From Asterias rubens (taxonomy: Eukaryota; Echinodermata; Asteroidea; Forcipulatida; Asteriidae), in assembly GCF_902459465.1 (NCBI RefSeq), contig NC_047080.1, forward strand, positions 9,522,866-9,586,865: 64,000 nt of DNA, given 5' to 3'. The position numbers and the translations under genes are program-made. How positions within the stretch are numbered: position 1 is the stretch's first letter; each line of letters begins with the position of its first letter. The notes beneath the pieces are model-generated. The model saw only the letters and a program-made list of their open reading frames with translations. It was not told where the DNA came from and ran no database searches. Of the stretch, positions 40,424 through 50,077 are shown piece after piece.

Positions 40424-42898
40424 TCATTGGTAGTACAATTCCAAGTTCATTCCGTCGCCGATTTCATCTGAGAAGAGACATTTTGCAGTTAAGGGAAAAG
40501 ACATTTAATAGGTTGAAGTAGGTATCTTTTAAACAAATGCCTGTTTTGACAAAAGGTAAGTAAGAATTTGTGTTGGCAGTGTTGTTGCTAGACCAATTTT
40601 AATGGTGGGCTCTAAATCCAACTTAGTCTATTCCCAATTTGTAATGTTTAGATAGGGGGCCATCATTACTATCATTAAGTGCAATTGGGGGGAAATCTTT
40701 GCTGGGCAGCACATAGTTGCGATGATCGTAACAATACGCACAAGATTCGGCTGAAGGGCAATTATGTTGATAGACTAGTCACCAGATTTGCCAAATTTTT
40801 ACCGCCTTCAAAAATCATGACACAAATTCTAAAAACACGGATTTTATCATCAATGTCAAATGAATCGATGCATAATACTAAAAAACATCATTGAGAAAGT
40901 ATTTTGAAGAAAAAAAGATCATTGCAACTAGGCAGCTCTTACAGCACAGTATATTTTGCTCAGAGTGCTGGGCAAAGGTTGCTAGTTCTTGGCAGGCTGG
41001 CCCAGTACCGCCAACCGTGGCTACAACACTGGTCGTAAACAATACCAACTGATAGTTCAAAATAGTTCAAAGTTCAAAGGATACAGTCTCTGAGTGTGAT
41101 GTGGTTCTTGAAGATGTTGTACCACTTCTTGAGGACGATCTTCTCGTGTCTTGTTCCGGTTTGTGCAGCGATGAGTTTCTTCAGGTCACCTATTGTGTCG
41201 GTATCGCTGATAGGACAAAATGCTAAGGATCATTCTCATAATGTTTAGTAATGTTGAACTTCGGACAAACATAGGATTCGAACTGCCTCTAGCTACCGGG
41301 CAATCGCGGTAGTCTAGTTGGTAAGACAGTGCTCTAGAATTGCAAGGGTCGTTGGGTCGAATCCCACCCGAGTAATATGCCTGTTATATTTGTTCAAAGG
41401 ACTTGGGAAAGTACTGAGTATACAGTGCTAACACACATCGGTGTATGGGTAAAAGCCAAAATTAATATTCAGACAACTAAATGAAGAAATGTAAGGTTGA
41501 AAACGGCCAAGAAATACATACTTTATAAACGTGATTTAATATTACCATTTTGTGATCCCAGGGCTTGAGTTTGACACTGGACCAAAGGCCTGACGCCAGT
41601 GATTTTAGCCCCGGGCAGTAAACTCATTACCCTGAAGTCCTGACTAGTCCGACAGTCTTGTGTTTTCGATTGAATAATAATTCCCTCACAGTTTAATATC
41701 TTTTACAGAAAGAAATTAAACTGTGAAATGTTGACTTTGAGTCTAGTAATACAACTCTGTTGAGTATCACAATATACAAACCGATAACACAGATGAGATG
41801 CTCTTTTCTAATAGTTCAAATATAATTAATTTACATGTTCAACTCTGAAGAAAGCTCTTTCAAGTCTTGTTAAAGAAATTCTGGTCCATTTACACATCAA
41901 ACATGAACAAGTAACGAAGTGTAACAAGTGAAGTGGAAGTACATGAATAGAGAATCAGAAAGAGGCAGAAAGCACACAGAAAAAAGCAAGGGGTAAACAA
42001 AGAATGAACATGAATGATGAAGGACAAAGGGGGTGGGTGGAGGGAAGGGGCTAGTTTGGATAATGTTCTGCACAACGTCACCAATTTATCCGCCCTTAAT
42101 TAACTCCAATTCCACTGAATTATTATCAACGACTTGCACCATCATGTGCAATTACAGCCATGGTTTAGTTTGCCAATGATTATCATTTAATGTCTGATCT
42201 GAGCGAATGAATGATCATTATACAATTGTTGCACGGTGTGACGGGTTCCATGGCGTTTTGTACACTAGAGGGTGAAAATGGAACCCGAGGCGAAGTTGAG
42301 GGTGCCATTTTCCCTCGAGGGTGTACAAAACCCATGGACCCCAGTCACAACGTGCAACAATTGTTTTGTTATACCTTTGTATAATTGTTATTCCTCTTCT
42401 CGAAGTTCTGTTGTCATCTTCAAACATTATTACGACGGACTATTCATTGTTTAATAAGCAGACGAACGAGAAACAATTCCCTCGAACCCACGGTTGTTTC
42501 GTACACAGCGCGAAATCGACCAACGCTGGGAACGATCAAGGTGGTGTACATCGGTGTACATCACTTTTCATGTTACCCGGCCCGTCACGAGCCATGTAAC
42601 ATGCGTTTTTTTTGCGCGTCACATGATTGGTTCTCGACCAATCAAACTTCACAGTTTGTTACCGAGGTATAACAAAGTTGATTGATACACTTCATACACA
42701 CACGTCATGCACGTACACAACATACATGACAAACTAGTTACAAAATAAAAACAACAAAACACCAGACAACACAAAAAGTAACCTCCTCGGCTTAATATCA
42801 CTAATGTTCAAGTTTCTTTTATCGTCCTATATAAAAGGATACTTGCACTTGATGCGAACTTTCTTTCCAAGGCGGTCGTTACACGTTATTTCAATCAT
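40424..42898 (-). CDS. UBL5: Ubiquitin-like protein 5 (UBL5/Hub1), 3 exons
   Basis: A conserved non-conjugated ubiquitin-like modifier that binds spliceosomal partners (via HIND elements in SART1/Snu66) and also acts in mitochondrial stress signalling in animals. Exons: 42898-42843, 41206-41085 and 40467-40424. Phases add to 222 nt, 73 aa, the exact length of UBL5 in most eukaryotes. Visible signatures are [15 protein letters not shown] at the start, [17 protein letters not shown] and KIVLKKWY in exon 2, and [10 protein letters not shown] at the end with the family's Tyr-Tyr in place of the ubiquitin Gly-Gly. The exon 1 donor is AA|GTATCC and the exon 2 donor T|GTATCC. AATAAA on the minus strand lies about 90 nt past the stop. 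Very high confidence because almost every residue is diagnostic. Confidence 0.97.
41280..41465 (+). repeat. tRNA-like SINE (GTCGAATCCCACC type)
   Basis: CGGTAGTCTAGTTGGTAAGA and GTTGGGTCGAATCCCACCCG provide A and B boxes. The tail is AGTAATATGCCTGTTATATT, then GGGAAAGTACTGAGTATACA and GCTAACACACATCGGTGTA, matching 33640-33690. It lies in UBL5 intron 1, upstream of exon 2. Confidence 0.7.
42225..42680. repeat. Palindrome-rich mobile-like element, copy 2
   Basis: Same family and orientation as 6057-6490, with an extra insertion in the left hairpin (about 42265-42315). Shared stretches include CTTCTCGAAGTTCTGTTGTC, TTAATAAGCAGACGAACG and GATTGGTTCTCGACCAATCA. It lies in UBL5 intron 1, about 160 bp from exon 1. 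Confidence 0.7.
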
Positions 42899-44239
42899 TT
42901 TGCAGTTATTTTCTACAGGTTTCCAGAACACAAAATGACATGCACACGCACTTTTTACACGATCTTGTATGATGAGATGGCCTTTCAGTAACAGAGAGGG
43001 CGCTTTGCCAAATGAGAAATGTCAAAGACAACAACAGAGGGGGCAGTTTATCTTGCCCCAGAGCGCCCACTAAATTATAGGCTTAGAGTGCAAAATTCAA
43101 ACTAGTTAAAAATAAACGAAAAAATACTTAAAAGTCTCACTGCTTTTTACATTAAAGGGGAAATTTTGTATTTACTCTTTAATTGTTATCATATTAATAC
43201 ACCAAGTGAGAATACAGGTCTGTAACAACAATATTACCCAACCCGAGTGTCTTCTTCTTTCAATTTTTGTTGAGGATCGAATTTTTGGCGGGAGACTTTT
43301 CAGAAACTTTTACCTTTAGACTGGGGGAGGAGGGGGAGGGGGTGAGTCATTAACGTGGGGGTTATTACGCAATTACTTCTCACTGGCCCATTGCAGACAC
43401 GCGGAATGCACCCCCACAAGAACGTGCACTTTCCAGTGCGGGGGGGGGGGGGCAATTTCTTCGTGTACATTTTTTACTCTAAAAAATGATGGGAGAAGAG
43501 AAAGGCCTAAGCCGTGCGCTGTGCGTTGTGCAAGGAGTCAGTAACAATATAGTGACCTATACAAATAACGCACAATAACAAACACCTATAATTAAGCCAC
43601 ACAGAAACTGCTTCTTGTTTACATGCCTTTCATTGTTCACCTTTTATTTCTAGCAACCACAATAGTTAAACGTTTTGTTAAAGGTTTATAATGCTTTTCT
43701 TTGAAACTAGTCCCGTCCGCTAATGACCTGCTTGCTTTTCTATACAGATAATGCCATTGCATTGAACTGAGTTAAAGCTTTCAACCGTTTTTGTTGTCAC
43801 TTTGCTAACTGTAATGAAGACAATGTGGATAACCAGCTGCTTCGATGAGCGTCAGTGAAAATAATACAATCTGTAATGCTTCTGATACCTTGAACATAAA
43901 CGCGAATTTCAAGTAGATTTGTGTTTATAGGATTTGAGGCATTGCATGGTGAGGTATCAATATATATTTGGTTTGCGGTAACACCATGTGTGTATCTACT
44001 TGCCAGGTAGAGTTGTTCTTAGTAGAGTTGTTCTCAAGCAAGACAGTTCCCTAAGAACAACTCTACCTGGCAAGTAGATACACACATGGTGTTACCGCAA
44101 ACCAAATATATATAGATTTGTGTTTAAATTATTATTTAGGTGGTGGTGAAGCGTCAGCTACTAGAATTATTCAAAATCAATGAACAAGAGACTGCCATCC
44201 ACAGCTCCACGTTTGACTCGACTGTCCAAGTGGTTTAGT
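42899..44239. other. Intergenic region between UBL5 and the stefin gene
   Basis: No exon is supported. It contains the UBL5 promoter side (about 42899-43100), poly-G runs near 43320-43345 and 43440-43452, and a complete palindromic repeat (43937-44111). The last part is the likely 3' UTR of the stefin gene. Confidence 0.5.
43937..44111. repeat. Complete palindrome of the GTTACCGCAAACC repeat
   Basis: GAGGTATCAATATATATTTG, GTTTGCGGTAACACCATGTG and TCTACTTGCCAGGTAGAGTT are mirrored, after a short apex at about 44018-44035, by AACTCTACCTGGCAAGTAGA, CACATGGTGTTACCGCAAAC and CAAATATATAT. Confidence 0.8.
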
Positions 44240-46513
44240 CTATTGAAAGTAGACAAGTTCGTCGTCAAACTTCATTCCGTCTTTGGCGCTGACGAAACTA
44301 ACATCTCCACCATTGGACTTGTAGAGACGAAGGTGTAGGTATTCAACACCACCAATGTGAACCTGCAACAGAAATAAAGAAAATACTTCTGTCAAAAACA
44401 TCCGAATCTAAATGACTGGTTGGCAGAGCATCCTACTGGAAACATTACACCATTTGTTTGCAGTAAACAATGAAGAAACTGCAGCTTTAGACATGGGAGA
44501 AAAATACATTGGGACTGACAAAACGCAATTTACGATTTAAGGGAATCGTTTCTCAAAATGTAATACATTATCGATAGCTGCAGTGCTTCTTACCAAGTTC
44601 TAATTTATGGTCATTCATGTTTTGAGTAATTATCTCTCTTAACAATCGTTTTGTCCGCAGGCCATAACCACTCTCGCAAAGAGCCATTATGGCGGACAAC
44701 GCTATTTAGAGCGCGAAAGCTCTAAATATAGGCTCGATTTTGAATGGAGTTCGTTCAAACTTTCACTCAAAAAGAGTGACACGGATTGACTTTCACTCTC
44801 AAGAAGGAAGAGCGAAAGTGACACCACTCGGACAATGGAGAGAGTGAAATGTTTACTCTTTTACTTTCAGAGGGTCCGGTACCAAAACCCTCTCTCAGAC
44901 CGGTGTCAGATGCAATTGTGTCCGCCATGCAATACTGTCCGCTCCGGACACTTTTGCGTATTTAATCGTGTCCGGGGCTATGCAAAAACCGTCCGGTGGA
45001 CATGGATTGTGCGCGCGTAGGCGAGCGTGCACGCACAGTGAACCTATACGTAATATGCAGCATGAATATTATTTACGTGTTTTATGATTGCACTGGATAC
45101 CCAACGCAACGGCCGAAGGACATTATTGCATATGCAAAAATGTCCTCCGGATAGTATTGCATAGAGCATGCGACGCCGGTCTGTTTAATGACAATGTTCA
45201 GTGATAATTTTACTTTAGTATGCCTTTACCTTGATGAAATAGTTGACTCCGTTGACCAGCTGTGTTCTGTAGGTCGTCGCTTCGTACATCTCGAGTTCTC
45301 TGTTGACATCACTCTCCACGTCAGATCTCACCTATATAAAAAAATATATATATATAAAAATAAATAAAAAACTTTTGTTTTAAGAATGAGATGCAGTGAA
45401 TTATTTTTGAGTAAAAAGAAAACCCTTTATTCATAGCAAAATAGAGTATCTCTGCCTGCTTTTCTCAAAAAATTTGCCGCTCTGGTCCAGTTAGACTTGA
45501 CTCAAGTCCCAATCCCGTACCATCCCCAGGAAACTATTGTTTTGTGATGCTCTGCACCTCTCACACGAGAAAGGACCTTGAATCAAGTCTATGGTCCAGT
45601 CGGATCTTACAGCTGGCATTGGCCAGCGGACCACTGATATTGAGAAGAACGCTGCTTCTTTGTCGTATCTCCATCATTGTCTACCACAGTTTAATTGTGT
45701 AATAAATTATTATACCTGGTCAACATAACCCTGAATCTCCGGAGTGGCATCCCTGGGCTCAGTCAAAGATCCAGTTCCATAGATCTCTGAAAGTAAAGTT
45801 GTATCAACCACGACAAAAATTAAAGCATGATTATGGCATTTGGGAACTATTGGTAATTACTTAAAATGATTGTTAGCATAAAAACTTACTTGGTATAACG
45901 ACCCAATTATTGAGAGCCGTTGATAGCATAAAACTTTGTGAGAAACGGCTTCCTTTGAATTAAGTAACGTATAGTTTTTGAGAAAGAGATAATTTCTCAC
46001 TCAAATTTTAAAAGACATCAGCTGAACCCCTTTATTGGCACCTGAAAGCCCACAAAATGTGCAACAAATGTGGTTACTTTTTTCTTTTCTTTCATTATTC
46101 TCTTGCAACTTCGACGACATTTTTTTAACTTATGCATTATGAAGGAGTAAACCAAGTGAAATACTGGTCTCTGACAATACCAAACATGTCCAGATAGAAT
46201 TGGAACCCTTCGATTGCTTTGATAAGGGACAACCGGTTATAACCACTGGTCATTATCAAAGGTTTAAACACCCCCACGTGACGCGCTCTCCACCAATAGG
46301 AATAGCGAAACTGTCTGAGGTATTTATGAATTCTATTACAATAGTATGTATACAAATTATAAACTATTTTGCTAAAAGCTTTACCTGAATACAGAGAAAA
46401 CTAGCAACTTTTGAAAAGTAAAAAGTAAATTTAAAGTGTTTTATACCTTGTACGGAGACGGCCAAAAACATGGCACCAATGAGTAGGAATACGGATGAAA
46501 TTCTGCCGGCCAT
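44240..46513 (-). CDS. Stefin-type cystatin with signal peptide, 4 exons
   Basis: An inhibitor of papain-like cysteine proteases. Exons: 46513-46447, 45786-45716, 45331-45230 and 44362-44240. Phases add to 363 nt (120 aa). Exon 1 encodes MAGRIS, then a hydrophobic stretch (FLLIGAMFLAVSV, about residues 9-21): a signal peptide. The body is stefin-like (cystatin A/B, type 1). It shows TPEIQGYVDQVRSDV, the inhibitory loop QLVNG (residues 70-74), NYFIKVHIGG, EYLHLRLYKS and a final ELVYFQ, comparable to the family's ELTYF end. No cysteines were seen in the body, so it lacks the disulfides of secreted type 2 cystatins. Classical stefins are cytosolic without a leader, so secretion is the odd feature. 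The leader is on a separate exon, which suggests acquisition by exon addition. Confidence 0.9.
44640..44885. repeat. Repeat with GTCCGCAGGCCATA...ATGGCGGACAAC arms, copy 2
   Basis: Relative of 21595-21960. Shared parts are CGTTTTGTCCGC, CTCGCAAAGAGCCATTATGG, CACTCAAAAAGAGTGACACG and CACCACTCGGACAATGGAGA. It lies in intron 3 of the stefin gene. Confidence 0.65.
45826..46190. repeat. TTAA MITE family A, inverted and decayed
   Basis: GGGAACTATTGGTAATTACT, AACGGCTTCCTTTGAATTAA, GTTTTTGAGAAAGAGATAAT and CTTGCAACTTCGACGA are the family-A blocks in reverse order. Ends are eroded. It lies in intron 1 of the stefin gene. Confidence 0.65.
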
Positions 46514-47454
46514 TTTCACAGTTTTGTCAGGCAAGTTGCTGAGTGAGAATGAGAAGTCGTCGATGCTGCTTTCGGTCAAATCGGAATGAATTTTCAAGAG
46601 CGATTCATGAGAATTTATAGTTTTTTTAAGGAGACGTCAGCTGTTGGCTTATCAGAAGTTGACTGGGTTGAATTAAAGTTCTTGGTCATGGGTCCGCCAA
46701 TCAAACAGACTGATTAGATATGGGTCACAAAGTTAAGATTTTGATAAAAATCGTTATTGTATTCTTTATGCCTGTCACTTTTTCTTAAAGGTACTGGACA
46801 CGCTTTTAAAAAACTTGGTAACGAGCAACGGAGAGCTGTTGATAGTATAGAGCATTGTGCAAGAAAGGACTCACTCTGAAGTAACGTAGTTTTTGAAAAA
46901 GAGGTAATTACTCATAATAAGAAAGATTTCTTGGCCTAATTTCATAAAGGTTTCAAGCAAGAAGTAGGCTATACTACTTGACAAACTTTGCTAACCAAAA
47001 CTTGAGTCGGGCACCAGCGACAGCAATGCAAACTTAATGTTATTTGGGTTGGTATGCCTAACTCGTTTCTGCTAAGCAGTACTATTCTGTGCTGCAAGTT
47101 TTGTGTGACAGGCTTTATGAAATTGGGGCCAGGCCTCAAGCCCTTTTCGGGCATCTGACGACACTAGTGCAACAAGGGTGTTTTTCATTAGTTTTCTTGC
47201 AACTTCGATGACCAATTGATCCAAAATTTCCACAAGATTTGTTTTTATGCATATGTTGCAATTCACCAAGTGAGAATGGTGTTTGATAAATTACCCAACA
47301 TCAAAAACTTATCACAGCCTGAAACTATTGTGAATTACACAGATGTTGCGCTCAATAATATTTCGCAATCAAGGTATCTAGACTATCTGAAAGTAAGACA
47401 ATGGATTAATTAGGGGGCGGGGGGGGGGGGCTTCTAACGTTTAAGCTTTAAGAG

Positions 47455-47570
47455 AAGCAAGGACACAAGTGTCACGACCGGGATTTGAACCCACACTCCG
47501 GTGAATCAGCACCAGAACTTGAATTCGATGCTCTTAACCACTCGGACATGACACTCTAACATAAAAGTGC
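47455..47570 (-). repeat. tRNA-derived SINE head, minus orientation
   Basis: The reverse complement reads GTGTCATGTCCGAGTGGTTA, AGAGCATCGAATTCAAGTTC, GGAGTGTGGGTTCAAATCCC and GGTCGTGACACTTGTGTCC. The tail is missing beyond the tRNA-like head. Confidence 0.75.
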
Positions 47571-47605
47571 GCTCGATTAGCTTCCCCGGGTCGACCCCGG
47601 TGTGC

Positions 47606-47720
47606 TCATCCAGGACGAACGTGGGCAGATAATTACGCCAAGTTCGTCCTGGAAAAGTCTTGTTTTTTTTAATCCAGGACGAACGTGTGCAGATAATTAC
47701 TCACGTTCTTCCTGGAAACA
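47606..47720. repeat. CCAGGACGAACGTG inverted/direct repeat
   Basis: ATCCAGGACGAACGTGGGCA then GATAATTACGCCAAGTTCGT ... occurs twice (about 47608 and 47682). Each copy ends with an inverted TTCGTCCTGG / TTCTTCCTGG, giving two adjacent hairpins. Confidence 0.65.
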
Positions 47721-48488
47721 AAATCACTCACCCTTCTCGCGGTGACGTCAGTGCACCTCGGGCCAGCCCCAAGTGAACCGATCCACAAGTGGGGCACCTG
47801 GAGATTAACGTTTTAGGAGATTAACGCAAATAAATGTAACAAGGAAAGAGCAGTGTTAATAATCAAAATTTTTTTAATTTCCACCACCTCCAAAAACGAA
47901 TACTAAAAATACTAAAAATACTAAAAATTCCGATTAGATATGCTTGTAAAACTACTAAATGCAGCGACTTCCACAATATTAAATGTACAATTTCATAATT
48001 TTAACCTGCATTGAATAGACTGTTATGTGATAAAAAAAAATTACGTATAAAGATGTATCTCCATCATATCTAAACCCCCTATCACGTGAGCACGCTGTTT
48101 TCCCCCACATGCTTGTGTCAATTTACGAAAAATACACGTGGCTTTATTTGCGTGGTTTTCCTTTTACTTTGTGAACTGACAAGGTCGGCCATTTTGTGGA
48201 GTCAAAGATTAGACTCCACAACTGCCGTGCCCCCGTTTAAACAAGCAGCAACTAAATGCAATTAAAGATTCTTAAATCCCGATACTTTTAAACAAAGCAA
48301 ATTTTACAGAAGCAATATTCAAACCAAGTTAGCCAATAAAAACAAAATTTACTTATTAATATTGTAAACAATAAAAACAAAATTTACTTATTAATTATAA
48401 ACAATTAGATTTGGGTTGAACAAAGATTGATTGCATTGCAGTGGGATTTGCCGGCGTTTTATCGACCGAGCTGTCAAGCCCTAATGTT

Positions 48489-48991
48489 GGAAGGCACTAA
48501 AAACTAACCGCTACAGCGGTTCGGAACTTTTCGTGTGCTCTCGGAACATTCCGGCACGGTTCGCGACGATCCCCCACGCGGCAGGTTTGGGGAGTTGTTA
48601 CATAAGAGTGGACTAACCACTAGGACCTGGTTGTTAATGATTTCATGTCTACAATATGCAAGTACTGCTTCAGACCTCTTTATTCAAGTACATTTGTAGC
48701 AGCAGGTTTGGCGAGTTGTTACATAAGAGTGGACTAACCACTGGGACCTGGTTGTTTATATTGTCATGTCTAAAAGATCAGTACTGCGTCAGACCTCTAT
48801 ATTAAAGTACATTTGTAGCAGCAGGTTTGGGGAGTTGTTACATTAGAGTGGACTAACCACTGGGACCTGTTTGTTAATATTTTCATGTCTAAAAGATGCA
48901 AGCATATGCAAAATGACGTCATAAGGTCATTCTCGCTCGGGTATTCTCCGATGGGCCGAACCGCTGTGGAGTTTAGTATTTAGTGCCTTCC
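48489..48991. repeat. MITE carrying 2.7 internal tandem repeats of about 120 bp
   Basis: Ends of about 36 bp are inverted: GGAAGGCACTAAAAACTAAC with CGCTACAGCGGTTCGG on the left, and CCGAACCGCTGTGGAG with TTTAGTATTTAGTGCCTTCC on the right. Inside, units start GCAGGTTTGG at 48581, 48702 and 48821. The third is truncated near 48905. Each unit has GAGTGGACTAACCACT and TTCATGTCTA. Confidence 0.85.
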
Positions 48992-50077
48992 CCCAAGGTT
49001 GGTGGTCTCACTATTTCGTCAATATCGTTGCATGGTGTCAGGTTTGACATGGTAATTGTCAAAAGACCAGTCTTCTCACTCGGTGTATCTCAACGTACTA
49101 TGCATAAAATAACGAACCCGTGAAAATGTAAACTCAATTGGTCGTCGAAGTTGCGAGAGAATAATGGAAGAAAAAACACCATTGACGCTTAAGTTGTGTG
49201 CTTTCAGATGCTTAAATTCGAAACCTCAGCTGAGGTCTCCAATTCAGTTCAAATAATATTTTAGTGAGAAATTACTTCGTTTTCAAAAACTATGTTGCTT
49301 CAGAGGGAGCCGTTTCCCATAACGTTCTATACTATCAACAGCTCTTCATTGCTCGTTATACATAAGTTTTTGTGCTAACCAATGGTGTCCAGAAAACAAG
49401 AAGAACGAAGCTTTATGGAGAGACATTCATTGAAATGCCGCCAAACAGCAAGCCTTATCAAAGTCAACTTCGCAAATCGTTGTTTTATAAAAAAAAAAAA
49501 TAAAAAAATAAAAAACACTCTTGCTGCACAGTGCACAATACTTTCTCTGTATGATTCCGATTGAACATGCAAGTCTTCTACTACTTTTACGAGCTATAAA
49601 TTCACGAGGCCCAATTTCATAAAGCCTGTAAGCACAAAATCTTGCTAAGCACAGACATAATCCTACTCCGCTGAAACAGTTTACCAGCCAACAATCCATA
49701 AAGTTTATACCGTTACCACCGGTGCCCCATCCATTTCTTGCTCAACAAATGAATTTGCTGATGAAGAGCAGAATTTTCTGTTCATAAACTGCTTTATGAA
49801 ATGAGCCCTGTTCTTTTCCTTTATAAACTCTGCGAATAGTAGAGGTAAACACAATGGTGTTACCACAAACCTATATAAGTTTGGAAGAAAAACAATGAAA
49901 TTGAACACAATCGGTTGCGTTTATTTTCACAAAAATGAATCGTGGTATTTGAATTGAATTGAAACGATCTAAATTATTATTATTATTTTTTAGAAACAAT
50001 GAAAATTTTCGGAACAAAACTGGTTGTTGCGTTTAATCATTTTCACAAAAATGAGCCTTGCATGGAATTGGAACTTT

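Larger units (their letters stand above)
46514..50077. other. Intergenic repeat-rich region
   Basis: No exon is supported. It holds the stefin promoter side and family-A MITE fragments (46788-46935, 47160-47290, 49030-49390). It also holds a minus-strand SINE, a CCAGGACGAACGT hairpin, a MITE with internal tandem repeats (48489-48991) and decayed GGGCCC-family pieces. The right end includes the 3' UTR of the repeat-protein gene (AATAAA on the minus strand at 49920-49925). Confidence 0.5.

Noticed and set aside
48581-48905. CRISPR-like direct repeats
   Set aside because: Units of about 120 bp are contiguous with no spacers, inside a eukaryotic MITE.
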